Source: Gammaproteobacteria bacterium (GTDB lineage Bacteria; Pseudomonadota; Gammaproteobacteria; Tenderiales; Tenderiaceae). Taken from it: a stretch of 64,000 nucleotides of DNA. Under the pieces are notes generated by a model. That model was not told the origin of the DNA and ran no database searches. It worked only from the letters and a program-made list of their open reading frames with translations. Positions 29,752-39,033 of this stretch are shown piece by piece. Within the stretch, counting starts at the first letter, position 1; each line of letters starts with the position of its first letter. Where the stretch lies: assembly GCA_016200485.1 (NCBI GenBank), contig JACQEP010000013.1, positions 1 to 64,000 on the forward strand. The letters run 5' to 3'. The position numbers and the translations under genes were made by a program.

Positions 29752-30612
29752 TTGGATACCATTGTGGAAATCGAAAAAAAATTACTGACCAAGTTTCTTG
29801 ATGACATCAACAATAATCGGATTTCGTTGCCCACGCTGCCCGAAGTGGCGATGAAGGTACGCGAAGTCGTGCAAAATCCGGAATCCACCGCCGCCCAGAT
29901 TTCCGTTATCCTCGGTTCTGACCCGGTCCTCTCGGCCCGATTACTGCAAATCGCCAACAGCGCGATGTATCGACCCGCCAAACCGATCGAGAATCTACAA
30001 AACGCCATCGCACGCCTGGGCAACACGGTGGTCAGAAATCTTATCACCAGCATGGTGATGGAAAATATTTACCAAGGACAGGCGAACAGTGATCTCAACA
30101 AACTGTTAAAGAAACTCTGGCTCCATAGCACCAAGGTTGCCGCCATCAGTCATGTGCTGGCCAGAAAATTCACCAAGCTCAAACCGGATCAGGCCATGCT
30201 CGGTGGCCTCATCCACGATATTGGCGTTATTCCTATTTACACCGAAGCGGCCAACATCCCGGAACTGCTCGCCGATGAATCATTATTGGATTCGATTGCT
30301 GGAAAAATGCATATCCTGGTAGGCACCTCAATTCTTGACGAATGGAATTTCCCTCAGGAACTGATTGCTGTTGTCGCAGAACATGAAGATCTTGAACGGG
30401 ACAGCGGTGGTAATACAGTCGACTATGTCGATATCGTTACGGTCGCCAATCTGCATAGCTATCTAGGATCACAGCATCGGCTGGCAAAACACGACTGGTC
30501 AACGATCCCCGCCTTCAAAAAACTGGGGCTGACCCCCGAAGAAAGCATCCAGGCGATGGAGGAGGCGCAGGAAGAAGTCAGCCTGGTGCAAAAAATGTTC
30601 ATGCCGTCCTAA
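29752..30612 (+). CDS. HDOD domain protein 2
   Basis: A 286-residue HDOD protein clearly related to the preceding one (shared LPEVAMKVR, LSARLLQI, LHSYLG and LGLTPE segments), so the pair arose by tandem duplication. The two genes are five bases apart and surely co-transcribed. The start is uncertain (TTG at 29752 or GTG at 29764). The gene ends seven bases from the convergent lysS stop, and no terminator is visible between them. Which pathway they serve cannot be told from the window. Confidence 0.88.
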   Translation: MDTIVEIEKKLLTKFLDDINNNRISLPTLPEVAMKVREVVQNPESTAAQISVILGSDPVLSARLLQIANSAMYRPAKPIENLQNAIARLGNTVVRNLITSMVMENIYQGQANSDLNKLLKKLWLHSTKVAAISHVLARKFTKLKPDQAMLGGLIHDIGVIPIYTEAANIPELLADESLLDSIAGKMHILVGTSILDEWNFPQELIAVVAEHEDLERDSGGNTVDYVDIVTVANLHSYLGSQHRLAKHDWSTIPAFKKLGLTPEESIQAMEEAQEEVSLVQKMFMPS

Positions 30613-30619
30613 AACAGCG

Positions 30620-32116
30620 CTATATCTCAGGCCTCATGTATGGGAATAACAGCACATCCCGTATCGAAGGTGCATCAGTAAACAACATCACTAAACGATC
30701 AATACCAATCCCCTCGCCTGCGGTTGGCGGCATGCCGTGTTCCAGGGCACGAATATAATCCGCGTCAAAGTGCATTGCCTCGTCATCGCCAGCGTCCTTT
30801 TCTTCCACTTGTTTGCGGAAACGCTCGGCCTGATCCTCAGCATCATTCAACTCGGTAAAGCCATTGGCAATCTCGCGACCACCTACAAAAAACTCAAACC
30901 GATCGGTGACCAGTGGATTCGAGTCATTACGCCGTGCCAGCGGTGAGACTTCGGTTGGATATTCGGTAATAAAGGTGGGTTCGCGCAAACGATGTTCAAC
31001 CGTTTTTTCAAATACTTCAATCTGAAGCTTGCCAATTCCCCATGAATCCTTGACCTGAATACCCAAATCTTTGGCCACCTCACGCGCCTGGCTTAGATCC
31101 GAAATCTGGGCGTCACTCAGACCCGGATTAAAATTCAGAATCGACTGTTTTACGGTCAACCGGTGAAAAGGCTTACTGAAATCATATTCTTCGCCTTGAT
31201 AGGTAATTTGCGTCTTACCCAGAACTTCCTGTGCCATGCCGCGCAACATTGACTCCGTAATATCCATCAAGTCATGGTAATCAGCATAAGCCTCGTAAAA
31301 TTCCAGCATCGTGAATTCCGGATTGTGTCGTGTTGACACGCCTTCATTACGGAAGTTGCGATTGACTTCATACACCCGCTCAAAGCCACCGACAATCAAC
31401 CGCTTGAGATACAACTCCGGCGCGATGCGCAGGAACATTTCGAGATCCAGGGCGTTGTGATAAGTCACAAACGGCCGCGCCGTCGCACCGCCCGGAATCG
31501 AGTGCATCATCGGCGTTTCAACTTCCAGGAAGCCACGATCATCGAGAAAACGACGGATATATTGCACAATGCGGGTGCGAATGCGGAACGTTTCACGCGC
31601 CACATCGTTCATGATCAGATCAAGATAACGCTGACGGTAACGCGTCTCCTGATCAGTCAGACCGTGGAATTTTTCCGGCAACGGCCGCAACGATTTGGTC
31701 AACAGACGAATGACATCGACCTTGATCGACAACTCGCCCGTTTTGGTGACAAACAACACGCCTTCAGCGCCGAGGATGTCACCCACATCCCAGCCTTTGA
31801 ATTCTTGATATATTTCTTCACCAACGCTGTCGCGCTGCACAAACAATTGTATGCGCGCAGATTGATCCAGAATCTGGGCAAAACTCGCCTTGCCCATGAC
31901 CCGCTTGGCCATCATCCGGCCTGCAACACTCACCCGCACCGGATTGGCTTCCAGCTCCTCAGCGCTTTTGTTGCCGTATTCAGCATGCAGTTCACCGGCC
32001 ATCACATTGCGGCGAAAATCACTGGGAAACGCCACACCTTTTTCACGAATTGCCGCCAGTTTGGCGCGGCGTTCGGCAATCAGTCGATGTTCGTCGGGTT
32101 GTTGTTGGTCTGTCAT
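30620..32116 (-). CDS. lysS: Lysyl-tRNA synthetase (class II)
   Basis: LysS charges tRNA-Lys. The 498 residues have the N-terminal OB-fold anticodon-binding domain and the class II core with motif 1 ([16 protein letters not shown]), motif 2 ([26 protein letters not shown]) and motif 3 ([13 protein letters not shown]). It follows prfB by 14 bases, the same prfB-lysS pair as in E. coli. Confidence 0.98.
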   Translation of the reverse strand: MTDQQQPDEHRLIAERRAKLAAIREKGVAFPSDFRRNVMAGELHAEYGNKSAEELEANPVRVSVAGRMMAKRVMGKASFAQILDQSARIQLFVQRDSVGEEIYQEFKGWDVGDILGAEGVLFVTKTGELSIKVDVIRLLTKSLRPLPEKFHGLTDQETRYRQRYLDLIMNDVARETFRIRTRIVQYIRRFLDDRGFLEVETPMMHSIPGGATARPFVTYHNALDLEMFLRIAPELYLKRLIVGGFERVYEVNRNFRNEGVSTRHNPEFTMLEFYEAYADYHDLMDITESMLRGMAQEVLGKTQITYQGEEYDFSKPFHRLTVKQSILNFNPGLSDAQISDLSQAREVAKDLGIQVKDSWGIGKLQIEVFEKTVEHRLREPTFITEYPTEVSPLARRNDSNPLVTDRFEFFVGGREIANGFTELNDAEDQAERFRKQVEEKDAGDDEAMHFDADYIRALEHGMPPTAGEGIGIDRLVMLFTDAPSIRDVLLFPYMRPEI

Positions 32117-32130
32117 GTTAGTTTCCCGTC

Positions 32131-33226
32131 TTAGAGTCCGCTCTTAAGCGAAGCCTCGATAAAATCATCCAAATCGCCATCCAGCACGGCCTGGGTATTT
32201 CCCGTCTCGACACCGGTACGCAGATCCTTGATCCGCGACTGATCCAGCACATAGGAACGAATCTGATTACCCCATGACACGTCTGACTTACTATCTTCAA
32301 TCACCTGTAACGCACCACGACGTTTTTGCATTTCCATTTCGTACAACTTGGCCTTCAACTGCTTCATCGCCGTTGCACGATTTTTATGCTGCGAACGATC
32401 GCTTTGGCAAGCGACGACAATGCCGCTCGGCATGTGCGTAATACGAATCGCAGATTCGGTACGGTTAACGTGCTGACCACCGGCACCCGAGGCGCGGTAA
32501 GTATCCACTTTCAAATCAGCCGGATTGACTTCGATGTCGATGTCGTCATCGACTTCTGGCGACACAAACACTGAGGCAAATGAGGTATGACGCCGGTTAC
32601 CGGAATCAAACGGTGATTTACGCACCAGGCGATGCACGCCAGTCTCGGTGCGCAGCCAGCCAAAGGCATACGGTCCTTCAAAACGAATCGTGGCGCTTTT
32701 GATACCCGCCACTTCGCCGTCGGATGCTTCAATCATCTCTGTCTTAAAGCCGCGCCGCTCACCCCAGCGCAAATACATACGCAACAGCATCGATGCCCAA
32801 TCCTGCGCCTCGGTGCCACCGGAACCTGACTGAATATCAAGGAAGGCGTTGTTGGGGTCCATCTCGCCCGCAAACATACGGCGAAACTCGAGATCCGCCA
32901 GCTGCTTATCTTGCAGATCAAGATCGGCCACCACAGCGGCGACAGCATCTTCGTCGTTCTCGCCTTCAGCCATCTGCAACAATTCATCGGCATCGGTCAG
33001 GGCATCGCGGATGCTCGTCAGCAAACCGACGATCTGCTCCAGCTGCGCCCGCTCCTTACCCAGTTGCTGGGCGCGCTCGGGATTGTTCCAGACATCCGGA
33101 ACTTCTAGTTCCCGCCGGACCTCTTCAAGACGCTCGCGTTTGGCATCGAAGTCAAAGATACCCCCTCAGAGCGTCGGCGCGCCCCTGCATGTCCTTGATA
33201 CGGCGATAAATAGCATTAACTTCCAT
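32131..33226 (-). CDS. prfB: Peptide chain release factor 2, with programmed +1 frameshift
   Basis: RF2 ends translation at UGA and UAA. The gene is in two frames: codons 1-24 from the ATG at 33226, then CTT TGA C at 33157-33151, where the ribosome shifts +1 and continues from GAC at 33153. The slip site has the Shine-Dalgarno-like AGGGGG just upstream, as in E. coli. The joined product has 364 residues, with SPF at 204-206 (stop-codon reading) and GGQ at 249-251 (peptide release). This lets RF2 control its own level. It is not a pseudogene. Confidence 0.97.
33152..33170 (-). promoter_or_regulatory. prfB +1 frameshift site
   Basis: On the minus strand the site reads AGGGGGTATCTTTGAC. The in-frame UGA is codon 25, and the AGGGGG element sits at the spacing known to stimulate slippage on CUU. 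Confidence 0.95.
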
Positions 33227-33311
33227 GGCTTCGATTCTGGCTGCTCAAAAGCGGCTGATTTTACACCAGCCACGGGGCTAACGATACTATTGTGGCGATA
33301 CTACAACCAAA

Positions 33312-35042
33312 TCACACCGGCTCCAGGTAATCCACAATCAACTGTGGGCTACGTTGCCCCCGATAATCGTTAATATCGAGTTTATAGGCGATCCGTACCG
33401 CCTCTGTGCCCTGCGGCCAGTCGCTGTCATTGTGATTAAAGGCAATGGCATCAATGGATCGACCGTCTGCCATTTTGAGCACCAATTTCAGATGGCGCTC
33501 ACCCACAATACGCCGGTTGATGACACCGAATTCACCATCGAACACCGGTTCAGGAAATCCCTGCCCCCAGGGACCGGCATGACGCAACTCATCCGCCAAG
33601 TCCAAATTAATATCCTCAGCTCCGAGCGCACCATCGCTCCAGATCACGCCTTGCAAATCCTCGGTTGACAAATGGCGCCTGACTTCTTCATCGAAAGCCG
33701 CCTGGAATTCTTCAAGACGATCCTGCTTAAGACTCAAACCCGCCGCCATGGCATGGCCACCAAACTTGGTAATCAGTCCCGGATAACGGGTGGCGATACT
33801 ATCCAGCCCATCACGAATATGAAAGCCGGACACCGAACGCGCCGAACCCTTGATCTCCCTGGCGCCGGCACTCGCAAACACAATCACGGGTCGATGAAAG
33901 CGATCCTTGATCCGTGACGCAAGAATCCCGATCACACCTTGATGCCAGTCTTCATCAAATAACGACAAACCACTCGGCAATTCAGCACCATCTTCCAACT
34001 GCATTTGCGCCAGATGCGACAGCGCCTGTTCCTGCATCTCCTGTTCAATCGATCGCCGCTCACGATTGAGACGATCGAGCTCCTGCGCCAGACGTAATGC
34101 CTGCGCACGATCATCTGTCAATAAACACTGAATGCCAATCGACATGTCTTCCAAGCGGCCTGCGGCGTTCAACCGTGGCCCGACAATAAATCCCAAGTCT
34201 GAAGCTACCGCTTGTGCTTGTGTACGTCCACCGACTTCCAATAGCGCTGAAATTCCCGGACTACACGCACCTTTCCGAATCCGCGCCAAACCTTGCGCCA
34301 CCAAAATACGATTAGTATGATCAAGTGGCACCACATCAGCCACAGTGCCCAAGGCCACCAAATCCAACAGCTGCCCCAAGTTCGGCTCTGCAACACTGCG
34401 GCGTTCAAACCAGCCATTCGCACGTAACGCGGCGCGTAACGCCAACATCACGTAAAAAATCACACCCACGCCAGCGAGATTCTTACTTGGGAACCGGCAT
34501 CCGGACTGATTAGGATTAACGATAGCATCCGCCGCTGGCAAAATCGCGCCTGGCAAATGGTGGTCGGTGACGATCACTTGCATACCCAGCCGCTTTGCCG
34601 CTGCAACACCTTCTACGCTGGCGATACCATTATCCACCGTCACCAGCACATCCGGTTGCCAGCGAGCCGCCACCGCGACAATCTCCGGCGTCAAACCATA
34701 GCCATATTCAAAACGATTAGGTACCAAAAAATCCACCTCAGCAGCGCCGCACAGGCGCAAGGCGCGTACTGCAAGCGCGCTACTGGTCGCACCATCGGCA
34801 TCAAAATCGCCCACCACCAAAATCCGCCGCTGATCTTCAATGGCGTCCACCAAAATTTCAGTGGCACGTTCGATATTGTGCAACGCACCCACCGGTGCCA
34901 AACGCTCCAGCCCGCGTTCCAACTCCAGATCACCACCGACCTTGCGGGCGGCATATAACCGAACCAATACCGGATGCAGCGGCTTCGAGAACGTAGGCAT
35001 CCGATCTGGAATGGCGCGGCGAATAATTTTTTTTACTGTCAT
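33312..35042 (-). CDS. recJ: Single-stranded-DNA-specific exonuclease RecJ
   Basis: RecJ degrades single-stranded DNA 5'-3' in recombination and mismatch repair. The 576 residues match the E. coli length when the ATG at 35042 is used (the frame runs on to 35117 inside the upstream gene). DHH-family motifs are visible: VVGDFDADGATS, VTVDNG, VTDHHLPG and, in the DHHA1 part, KFGGHAMAAGLSL. It starts two bases after the upstream gene and precedes prfB, as in many proteobacteria. Confidence 0.96.
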   Translation of the reverse strand: MTVKKIIRRAIPDRMPTFSKPLHPVLVRLYAARKVGGDLELERGLERLAPVGALHNIERATEILVDAIEDQRRILVVGDFDADGATSSALAVRALRLCGAAEVDFLVPNRFEYGYGLTPEIVAVAARWQPDVLVTVDNGIASVEGVAAAKRLGMQVIVTDHHLPGAILPAADAIVNPNQSGCRFPSKNLAGVGVIFYVMLALRAALRANGWFERRSVAEPNLGQLLDLVALGTVADVVPLDHTNRILVAQGLARIRKGACSPGISALLEVGGRTQAQAVASDLGFIVGPRLNAAGRLEDMSIGIQCLLTDDRAQALRLAQELDRLNRERRSIEQEMQEQALSHLAQMQLEDGAELPSGLSLFDEDWHQGVIGILASRIKDRFHRPVIVFASAGAREIKGSARSVSGFHIRDGLDSIATRYPGLITKFGGHAMAAGLSLKQDRLEEFQAAFDEEVRRHLSTEDLQGVIWSDGALGAEDINLDLADELRHAGPWGQGFPEPVFDGEFGVINRRIVGERHLKLVLKMADGRSIDAIAFNHNDSDWPQGTEAVRIAYKLDINDYRGQRSPQLIVDYLEPV

Positions 35043-35044
35043 AT

Positions 35045-36079
35045 TCACTGCACGTAACTCAATAGGCTGCGTCGGCGTCGCCACCAACGGCGCTGATTTC
35101 GCGCCGTGATCCGCCATTCAAACCCCGCATCAGTCACCAGCCGTATACTCATTATTTTCTGCTCACCCAATGCCGAACTCAGTTCAGACACCCATTCACT
35201 GACAAACGCATCAATAAAATTTCGCCAGCCCTCAATATCGCCAAATTGACCGGTCTTTACCGCACCATCCAACACCACCAGATGCTGCCCACCCTCCGTC
35301 GACAACGCCAACCACTCCGCAGCGGTGGGCGGCAAACCATCTACTTTCACATCTGAATAAGATGCCAAGGCCTGAGTCAGCGGCTCATTTGACCACACGT
35401 GCGTCCAAGGCACAGACTGACAACTAACAAGTTCCCCACCACCCCAAAACCATAGGCTGTTAATCTCTGGTTTGCCCCCTAATTGTCGACGTCGATTCAC
35501 CTCGGAACTGTGAAATATCATCTGGACTTCATTCATCACGCGATGCCACGCCATTGCCTGCGAGCCTTGCGGCAAATTGGGATCGACATCCTGCCCGATC
35601 ACAGCATTCAACGGTCGCGTTCGCACCTGCGGCCGTTGCGACAATCGTAAATACCAACGTAAAGGATGGGGCGCAAACAATTCCATACCATCGTCACGAA
35701 ACACGGCGTTGAACTCACGCACAAGTTGTTGCGCCTCCTGCGGCTGAATCAACAACTCACAATTATCAAACATCACCAATCGATCGCGATCCGGTTTCAA
35801 ATGCACAGGATCTGCCCGCAACCATACCCCATCACCACGCACGCCATCCGTAATACGCGTAATTTCAGCGACTGGCAAATCCTGATCAGCGACCGCAGAG
35901 ATGCCAAACAACAAGAACAGCGCCTCCATAAATCCAGGAACGCATGAGTGCTGCTCGCTGCGGGCTAACCAGCGCTCCAAATGAGCCAGCGCCAAGCCAT
36001 CTAAGGCCCCCGAAGTACAGCGAACCGCTTCCGCGCCGAATAAACCAGGAACGAACAACGTAATATGGCGATCTTGCAT
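35045..36079 (-). CDS. Conserved protein of unknown function (COG4255-like, upstream of recJ)
   Basis: A 344-residue soluble protein, with no signal peptide or membrane segment. It has a conserved-looking core INSLWFWGGGEL and an Arg-rich C-terminus (RNQRRWWRRRRSLL). I associate this pattern with the COG4255 group, sometimes annotated as RpfE-type regulator or phosphoglycerate-mutase-like and often found beside recJ; I do not see a complete catalytic site that would support an enzymatic name. It ends two bases before recJ starts, so the two are one transcript. The function is unknown. Confidence 0.7.
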   Translation of the reverse strand: MQDRHITLFVPGLFGAEAVRCTSGALDGLALAHLERWLARSEQHSCVPGFMEALFLLFGISAVADQDLPVAEITRITDGVRGDGVWLRADPVHLKPDRDRLVMFDNCELLIQPQEAQQLVREFNAVFRDDGMELFAPHPLRWYLRLSQRPQVRTRPLNAVIGQDVDPNLPQGSQAMAWHRVMNEVQMIFHSSEVNRRRQLGGKPEINSLWFWGGGELVSCQSVPWTHVWSNEPLTQALASYSDVKVDGLPPTAAEWLALSTEGGQHLVVLDGAVKTGQFGDIEGWRNFIDAFVSEWVSELSSALGEQKIMSIRLVTDAGFEWRITARNQRRWWRRRRSLLSYVQ

Positions 36080-36153
36080 CTTAGGTTAACTAAAGAAATC
36101 GAGAGTGCGCCCATCATAGGTGCTAAACGAGAATGGCGCAAAAGCCTACGCAT

Positions 36154-36176
36154 AAAAAAGGCGCCATTCTGGCGCC
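36154..36176 (-). terminator. Terminator after the small gene at 36225-36563
   Basis: On the minus strand GGCGCC AGAAT GGCGCC is followed by six Ts. It lies about 50 bases past the stop, after a palindromic repeat. Confidence 0.75.
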
Positions 36177-36184
36177 CAACGATG

Positions 36185-36212
36185 GTAGGGGCACGGTGCG
36201 CCGTGCCCCTAC
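36185..36212. repeat. Near-perfect palindromic repeat
   Basis: The arms GTAGGGGCACGG and CCGTGCCCCTAC pair completely around a GCGC-type centre. This sequence type is scattered in many bacterial genomes. It sits between the small gene and its terminator. Confidence 0.65.
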
Positions 36213-36224
36213 TGAAAGGGCGGG

Positions 36225-36563
36225 TTACCCTGTCTTGAGGAGGAGCATTAATTCACTGGATACGTTTTTGGCCTGGGCCGCCAGAGCCAGGCCGCTATTG
36301 CCTTCAAACAGGCCGCGGAGGGTCTGTGCGACCTGTGAAGCATGTTCAGCCGACTGGATCACCCCATTACCTCGACTGTCATCCTTTCGATTCAGCACCT
36401 CAGCTGCACGGCTCACGGTTACGGCATCATCTTGCCGCCCGCTGGCAACCGTTGACGCCTGATCACTTGTTGACACCTGATTGAGATCGAGCTGATTACC
36501 CAGCCGCGACGCATGACTCTGGGTTAGATTTTGTAACCCGTTGTTATCAATTGGTTTTGCCAC
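36225..36563 (-). CDS. Small protein with flagellin-tail-like C-terminus
   Basis: A 112-residue soluble protein of unknown function. The N-terminal half is rich in N, Q, S and T and looks disordered; it includes DAVTVSRAAEVLNR. The C-terminal half is helical (AEHASQVAQTLRGLFE, then GLALAAQAKNVSSELMLLL) and resembles the C-terminal helix of flagellins, but the protein is far too short to be a flagellin. The GTG start has AAGGAG eight bases upstream. A sigma-54 promoter candidate lies upstream at 36636-36651, and a strong terminator follows, so it is a complete single-gene unit. A link to motility is inference. Confidence 0.65.
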   Translation of the reverse strand: MAKPIDNNGLQNLTQSHASRLGNQLDLNQVSTSDQASTVASGRQDDAVTVSRAAEVLNRKDDSRGNGVIQSAEHASQVAQTLRGLFEGNSGLALAAQAKNVSSELMLLLKTG

Positions 36564-36635
36564 TGGTAATTCTCCTTGATCTGGGTGACGATATTTTGGC
36601 GGTCCGGAACCTTATTCCCTGCTTAACTGATTAGG

Positions 36636-36651
36636 TGCAAAGACCGGGCCA
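36636..36651 (-). promoter_or_regulatory. Candidate sigma-54 promoter
   Basis: The minus strand reads TGGCCCGGTCTTTGCA, one mismatch from the -24/-12 consensus TGGCACG-N4-TTGCA, with the required GG and GC elements ten bases apart. It lies about 75 bases upstream of the GTG of the small gene at 36225-36563. Confidence 0.6.
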
Positions 36652-36849
36652 ACTATAAAAGCCACCCTCACTTCTCCCCCTTTAACTTTGGTAATTCGCC
36701 CACACTCCAGGCAATGCACAAATTTAAATAGGCTATAGACAATTATTCCCAGGATGATGTACATTGTTATACGAATATATAAACCAAGAAACGATTGATT
36801 GTTTGGGGTTCGTTCTCGGTATAACTAATAACTCGCAGGGGATTGGGGT

Positions 36850-37836
36850 ATGAAGCATAATTCTAAGGTATTGATTGTACTTGGTTTCTCGACAATTTGC
36901 GCACCTGGGTTCGTCCTTGCTGCCGCACCTTTGGCGTTCGATGGCTGGACCACCAATGCCTCCGGCGCAATTGACACCAGTTCTTCCTGCTCCTCAAAAC
37001 CTGGGGTGAGCTGTAAAACCTTGGCTTCTGACAAGGGTTTTCTCCAAGAAGAAGTGAAAACACCTGATTACACCTATGTTCGCATGATCGTTACTGATCC
37101 AAGCGGTGCGGGCGGCCCATCAGGCAAGGCGTTTGCAGCTGAGTCCTTTGTTCCGTTTGCTCTGGGTAGTTCCTCGGGGATTACTCAAGGAGTGGCCTCA
37201 AAGCAAGTGGTTCGCGACGCAGCCCAAGGGTTTACCGATCAAGCCGAAGTACAAAGCGCTATGATGCGTTTCAGCAACCCAGCGATGACCGGCTTCAACC
37301 AGCCACTAACGCCGACTCCGGCAACTGAGATGTTCAAGGTGCGTCTGACGCAGACCTTTGACAAACCTGATTATCAATCAACCTTTAAATACACTGACTA
37401 TACCGCATTCGCAAGCGGCGGTCTTACCCCTGACACCGATACTGTCATCGGCCACACCATGGAAATATCGCAGACAATTCCGATCCCCAACGCACCAAAC
37501 GCCAACGCCAAGCAAGGCTTCGTACACAAACAGGCAGGTGGTTACGCGGGTAATTCTGTTCCATTTCCGTTCCCATTCGGTAACTACTTTGTTAGCGAAA
37601 AGATTACCACTGCCGGTTCAGCAGTACTTAACGGTAAGACAGTTTCGTGGAGCGATGCCGACACGATTTCCACAAGCTGGGTCGCCGAGGATACCAGTGG
37701 CCTGGCGACCACTGCTCAAGCACTCACCAACATAACCACGAGCAGCAGCGCAAGCCAAACTTTGACCAATGTACCGACGCCTACATCGCCAACTGTTTGG
37801 CCGGCGATTTTCGGTACTGCACCAAGCTTCCCATAA
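36850..37836 (+). CDS. Secreted or periplasmic protein of unknown function
   Basis: A 328-residue protein with a clear signal peptide (basic start, hydrophobic core VLIVLGFSTICAPGFVLA, cleavage likely after AAA near 26). The mature part is rich in S, T, G, P and A, has two closely spaced cysteines (SSCSSKPGVSC) and no membrane segment, and looks like an extracellular beta-rich protein. I do not recognise the family. GGGG precedes the ATG. It has its own terminator and is transcribed alone, diverging from the sigma-54-linked small gene. Confidence 0.75.
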   Translation: MKHNSKVLIVLGFSTICAPGFVLAAAPLAFDGWTTNASGAIDTSSSCSSKPGVSCKTLASDKGFLQEEVKTPDYTYVRMIVTDPSGAGGPSGKAFAAESFVPFALGSSSGITQGVASKQVVRDAAQGFTDQAEVQSAMMRFSNPAMTGFNQPLTPTPATEMFKVRLTQTFDKPDYQSTFKYTDYTAFASGGLTPDTDTVIGHTMEISQTIPIPNAPNANAKQGFVHKQAGGYAGNSVPFPFPFGNYFVSEKITTAGSAVLNGKTVSWSDADTISTSWVAEDTSGLATTAQALTNITTSSSASQTLTNVPTPTSPTVWPAIFGTAPSFP

Positions 37837-37858
37837 GCCGCGCAGGATAGAAACACTC

Positions 37859-37886
37859 AAAAGCCCCTCTAGAGGGGCTTTTTTGT
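37859..37886 (+). terminator. Bidirectional terminator between the secreted protein gene and alr
   Basis: AAAAGCCCCTCTAGAGGGGC is followed by six Ts, with a perfect AAGCCCCTCTAGAGGGGCTT palindrome. It can serve the secreted protein gene and, on the other strand, alr. Confidence 0.85.
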
Positions 37887-37956
37887 TTTGTGGCTTCGGG
37901 ATTCCTGTTGTGGCAATTCATGAATCGCCCCTACGACTGACTGTTGGGAATTTATT

Positions 37957-39033
37957 TCAGTTGCGCTCGGTAAAAAATACCCGCCCAGTCACTCCACACA
38001 ACAGCTCATAAGGAATCGTCGAGGCACGAATCGCCACCTCTTCTACGGGCAACCCTTTGCCCCAGAGCACGACAGGATCACCGACATCTGCGCGTGGTTG
38101 TTGTCGCAGGTCGACACAGATCATGTCCATCGACACGCGACCAATTAATGGCACGCGGATGTTGTTCACCAACACCGGCGTGCCAGGCACCGCATGGCGC
38201 GGATAGCCATCACCATAACCACAAGCGACAACGCCCACCAGCATATCTTCTGGACACACCCAACTGGCACCATAACCAATGGCATCCCCTGTGCGTGCCT
38301 GATTGATGGCAATCAAGCGCGAATGCAAGGTCATCACGGGGTGCAAACTTTCTTCCTCACCCTTCCCGGCCATGAATGGAGAAACGCCATACAGCATGAT
38401 CCCAGGCCGCACCCAATCGCCATGACTGCGCGGCCAACCCAGAATACCGGCGGAATTGGCGATGCTCATAGCACCATCCATTCCGCTAATGGCGTGACGA
38501 AACTTTTCCAATTGTTGTTCAGTCTGTTCACTGCTGCGATCATCCGCGCTCGCAAGATGTGTCATCACCCGCAACTCACCCACTGCGCTGCAACGCTGAA
38601 GACGCTGCCAAAGTGCTGGTGCTTGATCGATTCTCACGCCCAGACGATGCATGCCGGTATCAATCTTGAGCCAGGCGACCACTGGTTTTGCCAACCGTGC
38701 CCGCTCCAGCACTTGCACCTGATACTCGTGATGAATGACCACCTGCAAATCATGAGCCACGATTTCGCTCAGCTCACTGGCCTCAAGAAATCCTTCGAGC
38801 AAGACAATCGGCGTAACAATACCCGCCTGGCGCAACTGCAAGGCTTCTTCCAGTCTGGCAACCGCAAGGGCATCAACATCACTTAACGCCCCGGCTACAC
38901 GAACGATGCCGTGACCATAAGCATTAGCCTTGATAATAGCCATGATGCGCCGTCCTGGCGCAGATTGGCGGACTCGTTCCAGATTATGCCGCAGGGCCGT
39001 GAGGTCGATATGCGCCTCGACCGCCGGTGTCAT
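37957..39033 (-). CDS. alr: Alanine racemase
   Basis: Alr interconverts L- and D-alanine with pyridoxal phosphate, supplying D-Ala for peptidoglycan. The 358 residues have the PLP lysine Lys35 in IIKANAYGHG and the second catalytic base Tyr254 in AIGYGASW. RVSMDMICVDL is a family signature in the C-terminal barrel. It overlaps dnaB by four bases (ATGA), so it is the last gene of the rpsF-to-alr unit. Confidence 0.96.
   Translation of the reverse strand: MTPAVEAHIDLTALRHNLERVRQSAPGRRIMAIIKANAYGHGIVRVAGALSDVDALAVARLEEALQLRQAGIVTPIVLLEGFLEASELSEIVAHDLQVVIHHEYQVQVLERARLAKPVVAWLKIDTGMHRLGVRIDQAPALWQRLQRCSAVGELRVMTHLASADDRSSEQTEQQLEKFRHAISGMDGAMSIANSAGILGWPRSHGDWVRPGIMLYGVSPFMAGKGEEESLHPVMTLHSRLIAINQARTGDAIGYGASWVCPEDMLVGVVACGYGDGYPRHAVPGTPVLVNNIRVPLIGRVSMDMICVDLRQQPRADVGDPVVLWGKGLPVEEVAIRASTIPYELLCGVTGRVFFTERN

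Noticed and set aside
32131-33024. prfB as a truncated 297-residue gene
   Set aside because: The upstream 67 codons are present with the standard +1 frameshift site, so the gene is full length.
36225-36563. Calling the small protein a flagellin or FlgM
   Set aside because: It is too short for flagellin, lacks the N-terminal helix, and the similarity is limited to a helical tail; FlgM motifs are not clear.
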